A stretch of DNA of 64,000 nt from Vreelandella arcis (GTDB lineage: Bacteria > Pseudomonadota > Gammaproteobacteria > Pseudomonadales > Halomonadaceae), in NCBI RefSeq assembly GCF_900103865.1, contig NZ_FNII01000004.1, positions 248,001 through 312,000 of the forward strand. The letters are read 5' to 3'. Below the pieces are notes generated by a model that worked only from the letters and a program-made list of their open reading frames with translations, was not told where the DNA came from and did not search any database. Below, one piece after another: positions 17,152 to 26,373 of this stretch. The stretch's first letter is position 1. The number at the start of each line of letters is the position of its first letter. Made by a program: the position numbers and the translations under genes.

Positions 17152-19313
17152 ACCAAGCCCTCACGGTTAACGCTGCCCAATTGACGGATCGCATCTCGAG
17201 CCATGAAGGCATACACCAACGCATCAAGCAGCGCCGTATCGCGTCGGCGACGACGGCTACCTAACAGGTTCAATACATCGCTGTGCAGCGCCACCGCGGC
17301 TTCATCGTCGGCGCAGTCGAGATGTCCCGCCACGGCGGCAATACCACTAGCCATTAGCAGACGCACTTCAGGGCTTACGTCGCCGCTATCAGCGTCTTTT
17401 AACTGCTGCCAGGCGCGTCGCGTCAGCGCTGCCAGCCCTTCGCTTTGCAGCTGGGTCACTAACAGGCTCAGCACTTCATTGCCCAGCCTAGCCGGTGTGA
17501 GCCAGTAACGGCGAGTGACCACCTTGGCACTTTCCGGGTCGCGCACCTCGCCGTACCACGCCAACAACGAGCGACCGTCTTGATCACTGACTTCGGCATA
17601 GGCCGTCCACAGCGCCATCGGCTGGCCGCGAAAACGCACGTTGACGCGATGGTTGAGCGTACTTTCGGCAAATAACTGACGCAGCGCATAGCGTTCGCCG
17701 TGCAAGTGTACCCTAAGTGCCGGGGGGGCCAGGCTGACCCAGGTCAGGTATTGGCGCTCTAACCAGGTCAGTGCCTCACTGTCGGGCAGTGCCGGTAACA
17801 AATGGACGGCGACATCATCGCGCTCGCTAAAGGTCGCCATCCGCGGCTGCCAGCCCGCTGCTTGGCGATGTTGAAGCCAGGGCAGCGCCATCCACGCACC
17901 CTCTGCGTCGAGCCCTATATCCGGCATCGCCCAGTCACAGCCACGCTCATTACGGCGTGGCGACCAGGCCATACCCAGCATCCGCTGGGGGGGTGGGTAA
18001 CCTGTCAGTAGCTCGTCTAGACGCTGATCCTGAAGCACGCTGGGCAAATTGGCGATGTCCCACACGCCCTCCAGGCGCTCGAAGCCGACCATCCGCTCGC
18101 GTAGCCGCGCAAACAATGATGAAAGGCGACGCCCCTGGCCAAGCACATCCCGCGACCAACGGGGCATGCTAATGGGGGCGGTCGATGCCGGTGCAGTGCC
18201 AGATTTAGCCGCATCGGTATTGAGCGCCTGATCAACCAGCGCGGCGGGGTCGGCCACCGCCATATCTTCGGGCACTTGCTGGCCGTAGGAACCAAACAAA
18301 ACGCGCATGCCATGGCGCATAATAATGTCGAGAATCGGCGCGAGCCGCCCCGCTTCATCTTGTTTGGTGATGATGCAGTCATCCAGTTCGGCACCCGCCG
18401 CTCGAGCAGCTTGGCGATAGCGTAACACCACTTCTTCTAAGGTTTCAGGTTGGCTAGCGGCGTTGAGCAGCAGCACCAATCTGACCTTGGAACGACCGCC
18501 CTGCAAATGCGCGATCTGCTCAATCACTCGCTGGTCGCGCTGACTCATCCCCACGGTATCGATGATCACCCACTGCTTTCCTTGAAGGCGACTCAACAAA
18601 TCATCGATAGGTTGTTCGGCGTCTAAGGCGTACATCGGGATATCGAGTAAGCGCGCGTAAATACGCAGTTGCTCATGGGCACCGATACGGAAGCTGTCGG
18701 TGGTCACCAGGGCGACCGGGCGGGTGCCATGGCGCATTACAAAACGGGCCGCCAGCTTGGCGGTGGTGGTCGTCTTGCCCACGCCCGTTGGGCCAACAAG
18801 CGCGACAATGCCGGTTTGATCAAAAAACTGCTCTTCGTCCTGAAGCACGGGTAATCGCGACATCAGCCGCTCGCGCAACCATGCTAACGCCTGCTCGTTT
18901 TCGGCCGTTTGCTCTGCCAAGGCACCTGGCAGCCCCGTTAATACATCGTCAGCTAATTCGGCGCTGAAACCTACGCCGCAGAGCAGTTGTCGCCAATACT
19001 CGACCCCACTGGCGGTCGAGGCAGAGACTGCACTGCGATCGGTTTGCTGAGAGGCAAGCAATGAGCGCATGTCCTGCATCTCGCGCAGTAAGCGCTCACT
19101 CATTGATTCAAGCGGGTCTTTGGGCGCGGCAACAGGTTCGCTCGGCGGCGGGGAGGGCTCAAAATGGTCAACGGCTTCATCGGCCATGGCGAGAATTTCC
19201 ACACCGCCTTCAGTACGGCGGTTCGCCACGATCAAGGCGTCGTCACCCAGCGCTTCACGCACCTGGCGCATCACATCGCGGCTATTGGCACCTACGAAAC
19301 GTCTAACACTCAT
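17148..19313 (-). CDS. flhF: FlhF SRP-type GTPase with long C-terminal extension
   Basis: FlhF is an SRP-family GTPase that sets flagellar number and position. The 721-residue protein begins with the FlhF B region (VRRFVGANSRDVMRQVREALG), then the NG GTPase domain (about 100-365): P-loop GPTGVGKT at 174-181, DSFRIGAHEQL, the G3 element DTVGMSQRD (usually DTAG) and the G4 element TKQDEA. After about residue 375 there are roughly 345 further residues that FlhF normally lacks (usual length is about 400-500). This part contains no motif I recognise, is rich in Trp, Leu and Arg, and shows no membrane helix. It lies downstream of flhA and overlaps the small FlhG-like gene. Confidence 0.93.
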   Translation of the reverse strand: MSVRRFVGANSRDVMRQVREALGDDALIVANRRTEGGVEILAMADEAVDHFEPSPPPSEPVAAPKDPLESMSERLLREMQDMRSLLASQQTDRSAVSASTASGVEYWRQLLCGVGFSAELADDVLTGLPGALAEQTAENEQALAWLRERLMSRLPVLQDEEQFFDQTGIVALVGPTGVGKTTTTAKLAARFVMRHGTRPVALVTTDSFRIGAHEQLRIYARLLDIPMYALDAEQPIDDLLSRLQGKQWVIIDTVGMSQRDQRVIEQIAHLQGGRSKVRLVLLLNAASQPETLEEVVLRYRQAARAAGAELDDCIITKQDEAGRLAPILDIIMRHGMRVLFGSYGQQVPEDMAVADPAALVDQALNTDAAKSGTAPASTAPISMPRWSRDVLGQGRRLSSLFARLRERMVGFERLEGVWDIANLPSVLQDQRLDELLTGYPPPQRMLGMAWSPRRNERGCDWAMPDIGLDAEGAWMALPWLQHRQAAGWQPRMATFSERDDVAVHLLPALPDSEALTWLERQYLTWVSLAPPALRVHLHGERYALRQLFAESTLNHRVNVRFRGQPMALWTAYAEVSDQDGRSLLAWYGEVRDPESAKVVTRRYWLTPARLGNEVLSLLVTQLQSEGLAALTRRAWQQLKDADSGDVSPEVRLLMASGIAAVAGHLDCADDEAAVALHSDVLNLLGSRRRRRDTALLDALVYAFMARDAIRQLGSVNREGLV

Positions 19314-19356
19314 GTATTACCCTCGGCCCGTAAGTAAATCAGCAGCGCTAGCATGC

Positions 19357-21438
19357 CTAGCGTCCTCCAACCACGGTAGTCACCCGCAGCGTACGGTCGT
19401 CGGGAATTTCAGCTTGCGATAAGACTGCCATATTTCGCAAACGGCGACGCAGGAATCGTGACAGCACGGCGCGCAGAGAATGCTGCACCACCAGTACCGG
19501 GGGCTCGCCGCTCCTCTCGTGTCGATCCAATGCCTCCTGGGCCTGGGTCATCAACGTTTCGGCAAGCCCTGGCTCCATTGCGCCGTTGCCGTTCATCGCC
19601 TGAACCAGCACTTGCTCTAGCTGAGCATCCAGGCCCATCACGTTTAAGGTGTCTTGACCGGCAAACCACTGCTGGGTAATCGCCCGACCAAGGGCCACAC
19701 GCACCAACGCGGTAAGCTCATTGGCGTCTTGCTGTTGGGCAGCGTATTCCGCCAGCGTGTCGAGGATCGTCCGCATATCGCGGATCGACACGTCCTCATC
19801 CAGCAGATTTTGCAGGATTCGCTGCAGGACGGTCAGCGAAATAGCCTTGGGTATAACTTCTTCGACCAGCGATTTTTGTTCGCTGCCCAGTTTATCCAGC
19901 AGTTTTTGGACTTCTTGGCGGCCCAACATTTCCGGCGAGTGACGATGCAGCAGGTGGTTGAGGTGCGTGGCGATCACGGTACTGGCATCAACCACCGTGT
20001 AGCCATAGACCTGCGCGTGTTCTCGCTGACTTGCATCGATCCACACCGCCGGCAGACCGAACGCCGGGTCTTGCGTTGGCGTACCCTGCAGATCGCCTGA
20101 CACCTGCCCGGGGTCAATGGCCAGCCATTTGCCCGGATAAGCCTCGGCGCGCCCGATTTCAGCGCCTTTCATCGACAGAACATAATCGTTGGGCGACAGC
20201 TCCAGGTTATCGCGGATATGCACAACCGGCGGTAAAAACCCCACCTCCTGGGCGAATTTTTTACGCACGCTTTTAATCCGGCCAAGCAGCTCGCCTTTTT
20301 GCCGGGAATCGACCAACGGAATCAAGCGATGGCCTACTTCAAGGCCCAGCGTATCGACCAATTGAACGTCTTCCCAACTGGCTTCGGGTGCCTCCTGCAT
20401 CGGCGGGGGCGCCGCAGAAATTTCCTCTTTGACTAGCGCCTGCTCTTGGCGGCGCATAATGTACCAGGCCAGCCCGGCGAGCAGCAGGGTAAACAGCAAG
20501 AAAACCATGTTGGGCATGCCCGGCACGATGCCTAACAGCCCCATAACCATCGCCGCCAAGATCATCACCTGTGGGTTGACGAACAGCTGGCTGATCATCT
20601 GCTGACCCACATCCTGGTCGGTATTTACCCGTGATACCGTCACACCAGCGGCCGTTGAGATAACCAATGCGGGTATTTGCGCGACCAAACCATCGCCAAT
20701 CGCCAGTAGCATATAGGTGCGACCGGCGTCGCCGAAGCTCATATCGTGTTGCAGCATGCCAATCATCAGGCCGCCAATGATATTGACCACCATAATCACC
20801 AGGCCTGCCACCGCGTCGCCACGCACAAACTTACTGGCACCATCCATCGACCCGTAAAAATCGGCTTCCTGGGCGATTTCGGCACGCCGAGCTTTGGCAT
20901 CCTCCTCGGCGATTAGCCCCGCGTTGAGGTCGGCGTCAATTGCCATCTGCTTACCGGGCATAGCATCCAGCGTGAAGCGAGCACCCACTTCGGCAATCCG
21001 GCCGGCGCCTTTGGTAATGACCATGAAGTTGATGATCACGAGGATCAAAAAGACCACCAAGCCAACCGCAAAATTACCGCCTACTAGAAACGCGCCGAAG
21101 GCCTCAATGACCTTACCGGCGGATGCGCCACCCTGGTGACCTTCCATCAATACCACGCGGGTGGAGGCGACGTTCAGCGATAGCCGCAGCAGTGTGGTAA
21201 ACAGCAGCACGGCGGGGAAAGCCGCAAAGTCGAGAGGCTTTTGCGCAAACATGCTGACCATCAACACCATGATGGCCATAGCGATATTGAAGGTGAACAA
21301 CAAATCCAGCGCAAACGGGGGCAGGGGCACGATCATCATGCCCAAAATCATCAGGATCAGTAGCGGCCCGGCGAGCAACTGTACCTTAACGTCGCTCACC
21401 CAGGTCTGCTTACTCATCAGTTGGCTAAAGCCTTTCAT
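19357..21438 (-). CDS. flhA: Flagellar export gate protein FlhA
   Basis: FlhA is the large inner-membrane component of the flagellar type III export apparatus; its cytoplasmic ring docks chaperone-substrate complexes. The 693-residue product has about eight membrane helices in the first 330 residues, the conserved FHIPEP-type cytoplasmic loop (GKQMAIDADLNAGLI, TKGAGRIAEVGARFTLDAMPG), then the large cytoplasmic domain. Length matches the family. The ATG overlaps the flhB stop by 4 nt, indicating translational coupling. The frame has an alternative start at the eighth codon. Confidence 0.97.
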   Translation of the reverse strand: MKGFSQLMSKQTWVSDVKVQLLAGPLLILMILGMMIVPLPPFALDLLFTFNIAMAIMVLMVSMFAQKPLDFAAFPAVLLFTTLLRLSLNVASTRVVLMEGHQGGASAGKVIEAFGAFLVGGNFAVGLVVFLILVIINFMVITKGAGRIAEVGARFTLDAMPGKQMAIDADLNAGLIAEEDAKARRAEIAQEADFYGSMDGASKFVRGDAVAGLVIMVVNIIGGLMIGMLQHDMSFGDAGRTYMLLAIGDGLVAQIPALVISTAAGVTVSRVNTDQDVGQQMISQLFVNPQVMILAAMVMGLLGIVPGMPNMVFLLFTLLLAGLAWYIMRRQEQALVKEEISAAPPPMQEAPEASWEDVQLVDTLGLEVGHRLIPLVDSRQKGELLGRIKSVRKKFAQEVGFLPPVVHIRDNLELSPNDYVLSMKGAEIGRAEAYPGKWLAIDPGQVSGDLQGTPTQDPAFGLPAVWIDASQREHAQVYGYTVVDASTVIATHLNHLLHRHSPEMLGRQEVQKLLDKLGSEQKSLVEEVIPKAISLTVLQRILQNLLDEDVSIRDMRTILDTLAEYAAQQQDANELTALVRVALGRAITQQWFAGQDTLNVMGLDAQLEQVLVQAMNGNGAMEPGLAETLMTQAQEALDRHERSGEPPVLVVQHSLRAVLSRFLRRRLRNMAVLSQAEIPDDRTLRVTTVVGGR

Positions 21439-22601
21439 GTATGAGCCTCATCGCCACCGGTGCCGCGTCCGGGGGTTTCCATTTCCGGTGGAACCGGCAG
21501 ATTATCGGGGGTAGGGGGCACTTCGCCTCCTTGTTGCGCTACATTTTTCAAACGATATGCCCAGGCCATGACTTCCGCTACGGCAGTATACAGATCGGCC
21601 GGAATTTCAGCGTCCAGATCGACGTGATGATACAGCGCGCGGGCAAGCGGTGCTGCCTCTAATCGCGGCACCTGCGCTTCGTTGCCAATTTCACGGATAC
21701 GTTCGGCCACCGCATCGGCGCCTTTTGCCACCAGACGCGGGGCACCCATCTGCCCTTCTTGGTACGTCAGCGCGACGGCGTAGTGGGTCGGGTTGGTGAT
21801 GATGACGTCCGCGTCGGGGACTTTGCTCATCATACGGCCCCGCGCCATGGCTTGCTGCTGTTGACGAATGCGCGCTTTAACCTGCGGATCGCCTTCCGAT
21901 TCTTTGTGTTCGCGCTTTACTTCTTCCTGACTCATGCGCAGCTTTTTGGCATTGCTCCAAAGCTGGAACGGTACATCAATCAAAATCACCACGATCAGCG
22001 CCAAGACCATCAGTCCCGCCGCTTGCGCGGCCATGGTTAGCGCGCTGGCCAACGCTTGGTGAACGGGTTGGACCATCAGCGACATGAGCTTGCCTATATT
22101 GAAATATAAAAACGTCCCCGCTACCCCGCCGACCAGCAGCGACTTGGCAATCGCTTTGGCTAACTCAATCAGCGCCTGCGAAGAGAGGATGCGCTTGACC
22201 CCGGCAACAGGGTTTAACTTGGATAACTTGGGCTGCATCGATTTCCCAGAAATCAGAAATCCGCCCAACAACCCAGGGGCCACCAATGCGATTACCGCCA
22301 AGAGCAAAAATAGCGGCATCATGGCAAACAGTGTGCGCTGACCAAGATCCAATGCATTGGTGAGCATTGGCATGTTTTCCATGGCTTCGCGGCGCTCAAA
22401 TAAAAACGCCTGCTCCATGACGATACCCAGCTGGTTGTAGAGCATTTTTCCCATGCTCCACAAGCCAATAACGCCGCCCAAAAGCACCAGAAAGGTGGTC
22501 AATTCCCGAGACCTGGGAACCTGACCTTCCTCACGCGCCTTTTCCATTCGCCTGGGCGTGGCGTCTTCGGTCTTTTCCTGGTCGCTATCGTCTTCTGCCA
22601 T
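21435..22601 (-). CDS. flhB: Flagellar export switch protein FlhB
   Basis: FlhB is the autocleaving export-gate protein that switches secretion from rod/hook to filament substrates. The 388-residue product has four membrane helices (about 33-210) and a cytoplasmic domain with the self-cleavage motif Asn270-Pro271-Thr272-His273. A Pro-rich tail of about 35 residues extends the C-terminus. It overlaps flhA by 4 nt. The cheZ gene ends 107 nt upstream on the same strand, with an inverted repeat (CAGCCG/CGGCTG at 22645-22666) between them. Confidence 0.97.
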   Translation of the reverse strand: MAEDDSDQEKTEDATPRRMEKAREEGQVPRSRELTTFLVLLGGVIGLWSMGKMLYNQLGIVMEQAFLFERREAMENMPMLTNALDLGQRTLFAMMPLFLLLAVIALVAPGLLGGFLISGKSMQPKLSKLNPVAGVKRILSSQALIELAKAIAKSLLVGGVAGTFLYFNIGKLMSLMVQPVHQALASALTMAAQAAGLMVLALIVVILIDVPFQLWSNAKKLRMSQEEVKREHKESEGDPQVKARIRQQQQAMARGRMMSKVPDADVIITNPTHYAVALTYQEGQMGAPRLVAKGADAVAERIREIGNEAQVPRLEAAPLARALYHHVDLDAEIPADLYTAVAEVMAWAYRLKNVAQQGGEVPPTPDNLPVPPEMETPGRGTGGDEAHT

Positions 22602-22708
22602 ACGGTCATCCGGCCAGGTAATTTATCGCGGCTAAACACGTGAACAGCCGCCCCTAAGGACGGCTGAGCGGAACATCGTGTAGCCCGATTAAACGTTCAC
22701 ACAGTGCG

Positions 22709-23404
22709 TTAGAAGCCCAATTCGTCCAGTAGATCGTCAACCTGATCCTGCCCGGTCACGATATCTGGTGCATTGTCCTTCACTTGAGGCCCATTCAAAA
22801 GGTCTTCGTTACGCCGTGCATTCTCGTTTTTCCACTGATCCTCGGCCTTGCGTTGCATCGTTTCTCGTGCGTGGGCACCAGGAACGTTGTCGATGAGCAC
22901 CTGAACTAGCTGGTGTTCGATCTCGCGAATGACGTCCATCATCTTTTTGATGACCTGACCGGTGAGGTCCTGGAAGTCCTGCGCCATCATGATTTCCATC
23001 AGCTCTTTGTTGGTCGCCGCCGTCATCTCCGGCACGCTTCCTAGGTAGCCGCGTGTCTCTTTGACCAACGCCTTGGCCTCATCCAGCTCCTGGGGCGCTT
23101 CAAACCAATCGGACCAGCGCTTATCCAACGCCTCGGCCTGGTCGCTAAGCTGATCCTGCAGCGGCTGGGCTCGATCAATCGCGTTGAGCGAACGATCCGC
23201 TGCTTGCTCGGTCATCGTCGCTACGTAGTGCAACCGATCACGCGCATCGGGTATCGCTTCCGCCGCTTTTTCAATTTCCTTATCCAACCCCAGCTCGCGC
23301 ATGTTTTCTCTCAACATGCGTGTCAGCTTACCGACGCGATGGATCAGATCTTCGGCGGCCTCATCGGACAGTTGAGTAGAACCGGACTGCTCATTCTGGC
23401 TCAT
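22709..23404 (-). CDS. cheZ: Chemotaxis phosphatase CheZ
   Basis: CheZ dephosphorylates CheY-P and so ends the tumble or turn signal. The 231-residue product is a long helical hairpin with the phosphatase segment AQDFQDLTGQVIKKMMDV (about 140-157), which contains the conserved catalytic Gln, and the C-terminal CheY-binding peptide VDDLLDELGF. Length is close to E. coli CheZ (214). It follows cheY by 42 nt on the same strand. Confidence 0.96.
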   Translation of the reverse strand: MSQNEQSGSTQLSDEAAEDLIHRVGKLTRMLRENMRELGLDKEIEKAAEAIPDARDRLHYVATMTEQAADRSLNAIDRAQPLQDQLSDQAEALDKRWSDWFEAPQELDEAKALVKETRGYLGSVPEMTAATNKELMEIMMAQDFQDLTGQVIKKMMDVIREIEHQLVQVLIDNVPGAHARETMQRKAEDQWKNENARRNEDLLNGPQVKDNAPDIVTGQDQVDDLLDELGF

Positions 23405-23446
23405 GATGTTCTCTCCTTGTAATCCCGGCCCGCAGGCCGCGCCGTG

Positions 23447-23836
23447 TTACTTACCCATTTTCTCGAAGATTTTATTGAGCTTTTCTTCAAGAGTGGCGGC
23501 GGTAAACGGCTTCACAACGTAGCCATTAGCGCCCGCTTGGGCCGCCGCAATGATGTTTTCTTTCTTGGCTTCCGCCGTGACCATCAACACTGGTAGCTCT
23601 TTAAGGGCGTCATCTTGACGGAGTTCTTTGAGCATCTCCAGACCGTCCAAATTGGGCATGTTCCAGTCGGAGACCACAAACTCGAAGTTGCCGGCACGCA
23701 GCTTGTTTAACGCATCTTGCCCGTCTTCTGCTTCTTCAACGTTGGTAAAACCAAGTTCTTTTAACAAACTACGTACAATACGACGCATGGTGGGGAAATC
23801 ATCCACCACCAAAAAGCTCATATTCTTATCTGCCAT
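23447..23836 (-). CDS. cheY: Chemotaxis response regulator CheY
   Basis: CheY is a single-domain receiver that, when phosphorylated by CheA, binds FliM to change motor rotation. The 129-residue product keeps every key residue at E. coli numbering: Asp12 and Asp13 (acidic pocket), Asp57 (phosphorylation, SDWNMPN), Thr87 and Lys109 (VVKPF). The upstream 300 nt toward cheB contain only a decayed MCP fragment. Confidence 0.98.
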   Translation of the reverse strand: MADKNMSFLVVDDFPTMRRIVRSLLKELGFTNVEEAEDGQDALNKLRAGNFEFVVSDWNMPNLDGLEMLKELRQDDALKELPVLMVTAEAKKENIIAAAQAGANGYVVKPFTAATLEEKLNKIFEKMGK

Positions 23837-23864
23837 GGGTCATCCTCTTGTCTGTCGGGGCTAG

Positions 23865-24121
23865 TTAAAATTCTTCCCAATCGTCATGCTCGCTGGGCGA
23901 TGGCAATGAACGTTTGGGCGTATTTGATGATGCCTACGCGGCTGGCGCGGCCACCGCTTTAGGCCTTGCGTATGTCTGCTACGTTTGCTGATGAGCCACC
24001 TGCATACCCACCAGCTTAAACACCGCCACGACGCCTTCAAGTCGGTTAGCTTGTGCTCTTCTAATGAGGAAGCCACAGCGGTAGCCTGATTTTGTTGGGT
24101 GACTTGATCCATTACAGTCAA
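23865..24121 (-). pseudogene. Relic of a methyl-accepting chemotaxis protein C-terminus
   Basis: Between cheB and cheY the complement encodes the tail of an MCP in pieces. It starts MDQVTQQN, then SSLEEHKL in one frame; a shift then gives VVAVFKLV, the usual end of an MCP signalling helix. In that second frame two TAG codons interrupt the linker, which ends with SEHDDWEEF and TAA at 23865-23867. The WEEF tail is the CheR/CheB-binding pentapeptide type, as in the intact MCP at 26374-27675 (DEWEAF). One frameshift, two nonsense codons and loss of everything upstream show a dead gene. Confidence 0.82.
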
Positions 24122-24139
24122 AGCTAACCATTATTGTCT

Positions 24140-25201
24140 CTATACCCGCTGCGCTCGTCCAGACGAGGCAATCAGTGACATTAAGCGTGCAGGTATTTCA
24201 TCTAGTGCCGTGACATCGGCGGCACCGCCCATGGCAATCGCCTCGCGCGGCATACCGAAAACCACACAACTTTGTTCATCCTGGGCAATGGTTGCCGACC
24301 CAGCCTGGCGCATTTCAAGCAGCCCGGCGGCACCGTCTTTACCCATTCCGGTGAGAATCACGCCAATAGCATTTTTACCGGCCTGATCGGCGGCCGAATG
24401 AAACAGTACGTCCACCGAAGGACGGTGGCGATTGACCGGTGGCCCATCGTTGAGGCGTGCCACATAGTTGGCCCCGCTGCGCGCCAGGGTAAGGTGCCGG
24501 TCACCCGGCGCAATATAGGCATGGCCGGGCAACACACGCTCGCCGTCGGTGGCTTCTTTAACGCTTATACGGCATAGTCGATCCAACCGTTCAGCAAACG
24601 AACGGGTAAACCCGCCCGGCATGTGCTGGGTGATCAAAATCGCTGGCGCGTTGGCCGGCAGTGGCTCAAGGACTGCGCGGATTGCTTCGGTTCCGCCGGT
24701 TGAGGCCCCGATAATAATCAGCTTTTCACTCGACACCATGGGCGCTTTGAGCTCGGCAGGCGGCGGGGTGTTTTTATGCCGCGCCTGACGTGGCCGCGAA
24801 CGTGCGGCGGCACGCAGCTTTTCAGCAATTTCGTTGGAATAGTCCATCATTCCGCTACGGATACCCAAACTGGGCTTGGCAACGAAGTCCAACGCGCCTA
24901 GCTCCAGGGCGCGCAGCGTTATTTCCGAGCCGCTTTGGGTCAGCGACGACACCATTAGCACTGGCATCGGGCGCAGGCGCATTAAGCGCTCCAGAAAATC
25001 CAGCCCGTCCATGCGCGGCATTTCCACATCAAGGGTCAACACATCTGGATTATGCTGTTTAATCAGGTCACGAGCGGCAATGGGGTCAGGGGCCACCGCC
25101 ACCACTTCCATGTCGGGCTGAGAATTAATAATTTCTGTCAACAGATCGCGGATTAGCGCCGAGTCGTCAACACATAACACTTTTATTTTGGCTGCACTCA
25201 A
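24140..25201 (-). CDS. cheB: Chemotaxis protein-glutamate methylesterase CheB
   Basis: CheB removes methyl groups from MCPs when phosphorylated by CheA, giving adaptation. The chosen start is TTG at 25201 ([13 protein letters not shown]), with AAGGAGG 6 nt upstream; the frame runs on to 25222 but that would overlap this site. The 353-residue product has an N-terminal receiver ([21 protein letters not shown]) and a C-terminal esterase with the catalytic triad in [10 protein letters not shown] (Ser), ITQHMPGGF (His) and [10 protein letters not shown] (Asp). It lies downstream of cheR. Confidence 0.96.
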   Translation of the reverse strand: MSAAKIKVLCVDDSALIRDLLTEIINSQPDMEVVAVAPDPIAARDLIKQHNPDVLTLDVEMPRMDGLDFLERLMRLRPMPVLMVSSLTQSGSEITLRALELGALDFVAKPSLGIRSGMMDYSNEIAEKLRAAARSRPRQARHKNTPPPAELKAPMVSSEKLIIIGASTGGTEAIRAVLEPLPANAPAILITQHMPGGFTRSFAERLDRLCRISVKEATDGERVLPGHAYIAPGDRHLTLARSGANYVARLNDGPPVNRHRPSVDVLFHSAADQAGKNAIGVILTGMGKDGAAGLLEMRQAGSATIAQDEQSCVVFGMPREAIAMGGAADVTALDEIPARLMSLIASSGRAQRV

Positions 25202-25285
25202 AGCACGCCTCCTTTCCGTCAAGCCATCTGCCGCGCGAATCCTTGTTAGGTCATCCGCTAGGCTGCGCCAAGGCAGTTCAATAAT

Positions 25286-26155
25286 TTATCGGTTTGCCAG
25301 GTTATAAACCGTTTGCCCACGCAGCTTGAACACATCGCTGATGTAAGAAAAATTCTCCGAATGACCGGCAAATAAAAGTCCATCGGGCTTAAGCAGGGGA
25401 GCAAAGCGCTTCAGTATTTTAGCTTGGGTTTCTTTATCGAAATAAATCATAATGTTACGGCAAAAAATAACGTCAAAAGGCCCTTTGACCGGCCACTGCG
25501 GCGCGAGCAGGTTCATGGGCATAAACTCAACCAGCGACGTCACTTCCGGGCGCACTCTGGCCAAACCGAGGTGGTTGCCGGTGCCCTTCTGGAAAAAACG
25601 TTTTATGCGCGCGTCCTCCAATTTCCGTACTTGCTCTTGGGGATAAATCCCCTTACGCGCTTTGTCCAACGCATCGGTATCAATATCCGTGGCCACCACT
25701 TTGGCCTGCGAAGCCCGACTGCCGAGCGTTTCGAGCAGCGTCATAGCGATCGAATAAGGTTCTTCGCCGGTGGATGCCGCCGAACACCATACCGATACGG
25801 GTTCCTGCTTATTCTTAAGGTGGTCTGCCAATAACGGAAAATGGTGGGCCTCACGAAAAAACGCAGTGAGGTTAGTTGTCAGCGCATTAGTAAACGCTTC
25901 CCACTCTTTGGCATCCGGCTGACGCTCAAGACGCGAGAGGTAATCACTAAACCGAGTTAGGCCGTGGTGGCGTAGCCGCTTCGCCAATCGGCTGTAGACC
26001 ATCTCACGCTTGTGTTCGGCCAGCACAATGCCCGCACGCTGGTAGATCAGCTCGCGGATACGGGTAAAGTCAGCATTGGTCAGTTCCAGGTCGCGCTCAA
26101 TTTGGCTGCTGGACGTCCACTGGCCGATATCGACTTTTTCATGTTGCTCGGTCAA
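25286..26155 (-). CDS. cheR: Chemotaxis protein methyltransferase CheR
   Basis: CheR methylates glutamates of MCPs using S-adenosylmethionine. The TTG at 26155 is preferred, with GGAG 11 nt upstream; the in-frame GTG at 26167 abuts that site and seems too close, but remains possible. The product is about 289 residues. It has the N-terminal helical domain (DFTRIRELIYQRAGI), the SAM-binding WCSAASTGEEPYSIAM motif, VVATDIDTDAL, and the catalytic-domain IFCRNIMIYFDKETQ. Candidate sigma-28 promoter elements lie about 165 nt upstream, in the gap after the MCP gene. Confidence 0.95.
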   Translation of the reverse strand: MTEQHEKVDIGQWTSSSQIERDLELTNADFTRIRELIYQRAGIVLAEHKREMVYSRLAKRLRHHGLTRFSDYLSRLERQPDAKEWEAFTNALTTNLTAFFREAHHFPLLADHLKNKQEPVSVWCSAASTGEEPYSIAMTLLETLGSRASQAKVVATDIDTDALDKARKGIYPQEQVRKLEDARIKRFFQKGTGNHLGLARVRPEVTSLVEFMPMNLLAPQWPVKGPFDVIFCRNIMIYFDKETQAKILKRFAPLLKPDGLLFAGHSENFSYISDVFKLRGQTVYNLANR

Positions 26156-26321
26156 AATATTTCCCACTCCTCTACAAAGCCTTAACCCGCTTACTATTCA
26201 GCCAACGGGATGGTTGCGCGACACGGTGAGTCTTGAGAAACAACCGATAGCGGGCATTGAGCGGCATGCCGTTCTTACTTCAACGGCAGCGCCTCTCGCG
26301 GATTATTACCCGACAGGGTAG

Positions 26322-26348
26322 TTATCGGCCCGTACGTCGCCTACTTGA
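26322..26348 (-). promoter_or_regulatory. Candidate sigma-28 promoter before cheR
   Basis: On the minus strand a TCAAGTAG -35-like element (26341-26348) and a perfect GCCGATAA -10 (26322-26329) are spaced by 11 nt, the FliA spacing. The -35 matches the TAAAGTTT consensus at five of eight positions. It lies in the 218-nt gap between the MCP gene and cheR, so it would give cheR-cheB-cheY-cheZ their own late promoter. Confidence 0.55.
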
Positions 26349-26373
26349 ACGTTTTTAGCGTTTCCTTTAACGC

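Noticed and set aside
23861-24121. A novel 86-residue basic protein between cheB and cheY
   Set aside because: Its first part matches an MCP tail and the rest is a frame-shifted reading of the MCP end, with WEEF in another frame, so it is a relic.
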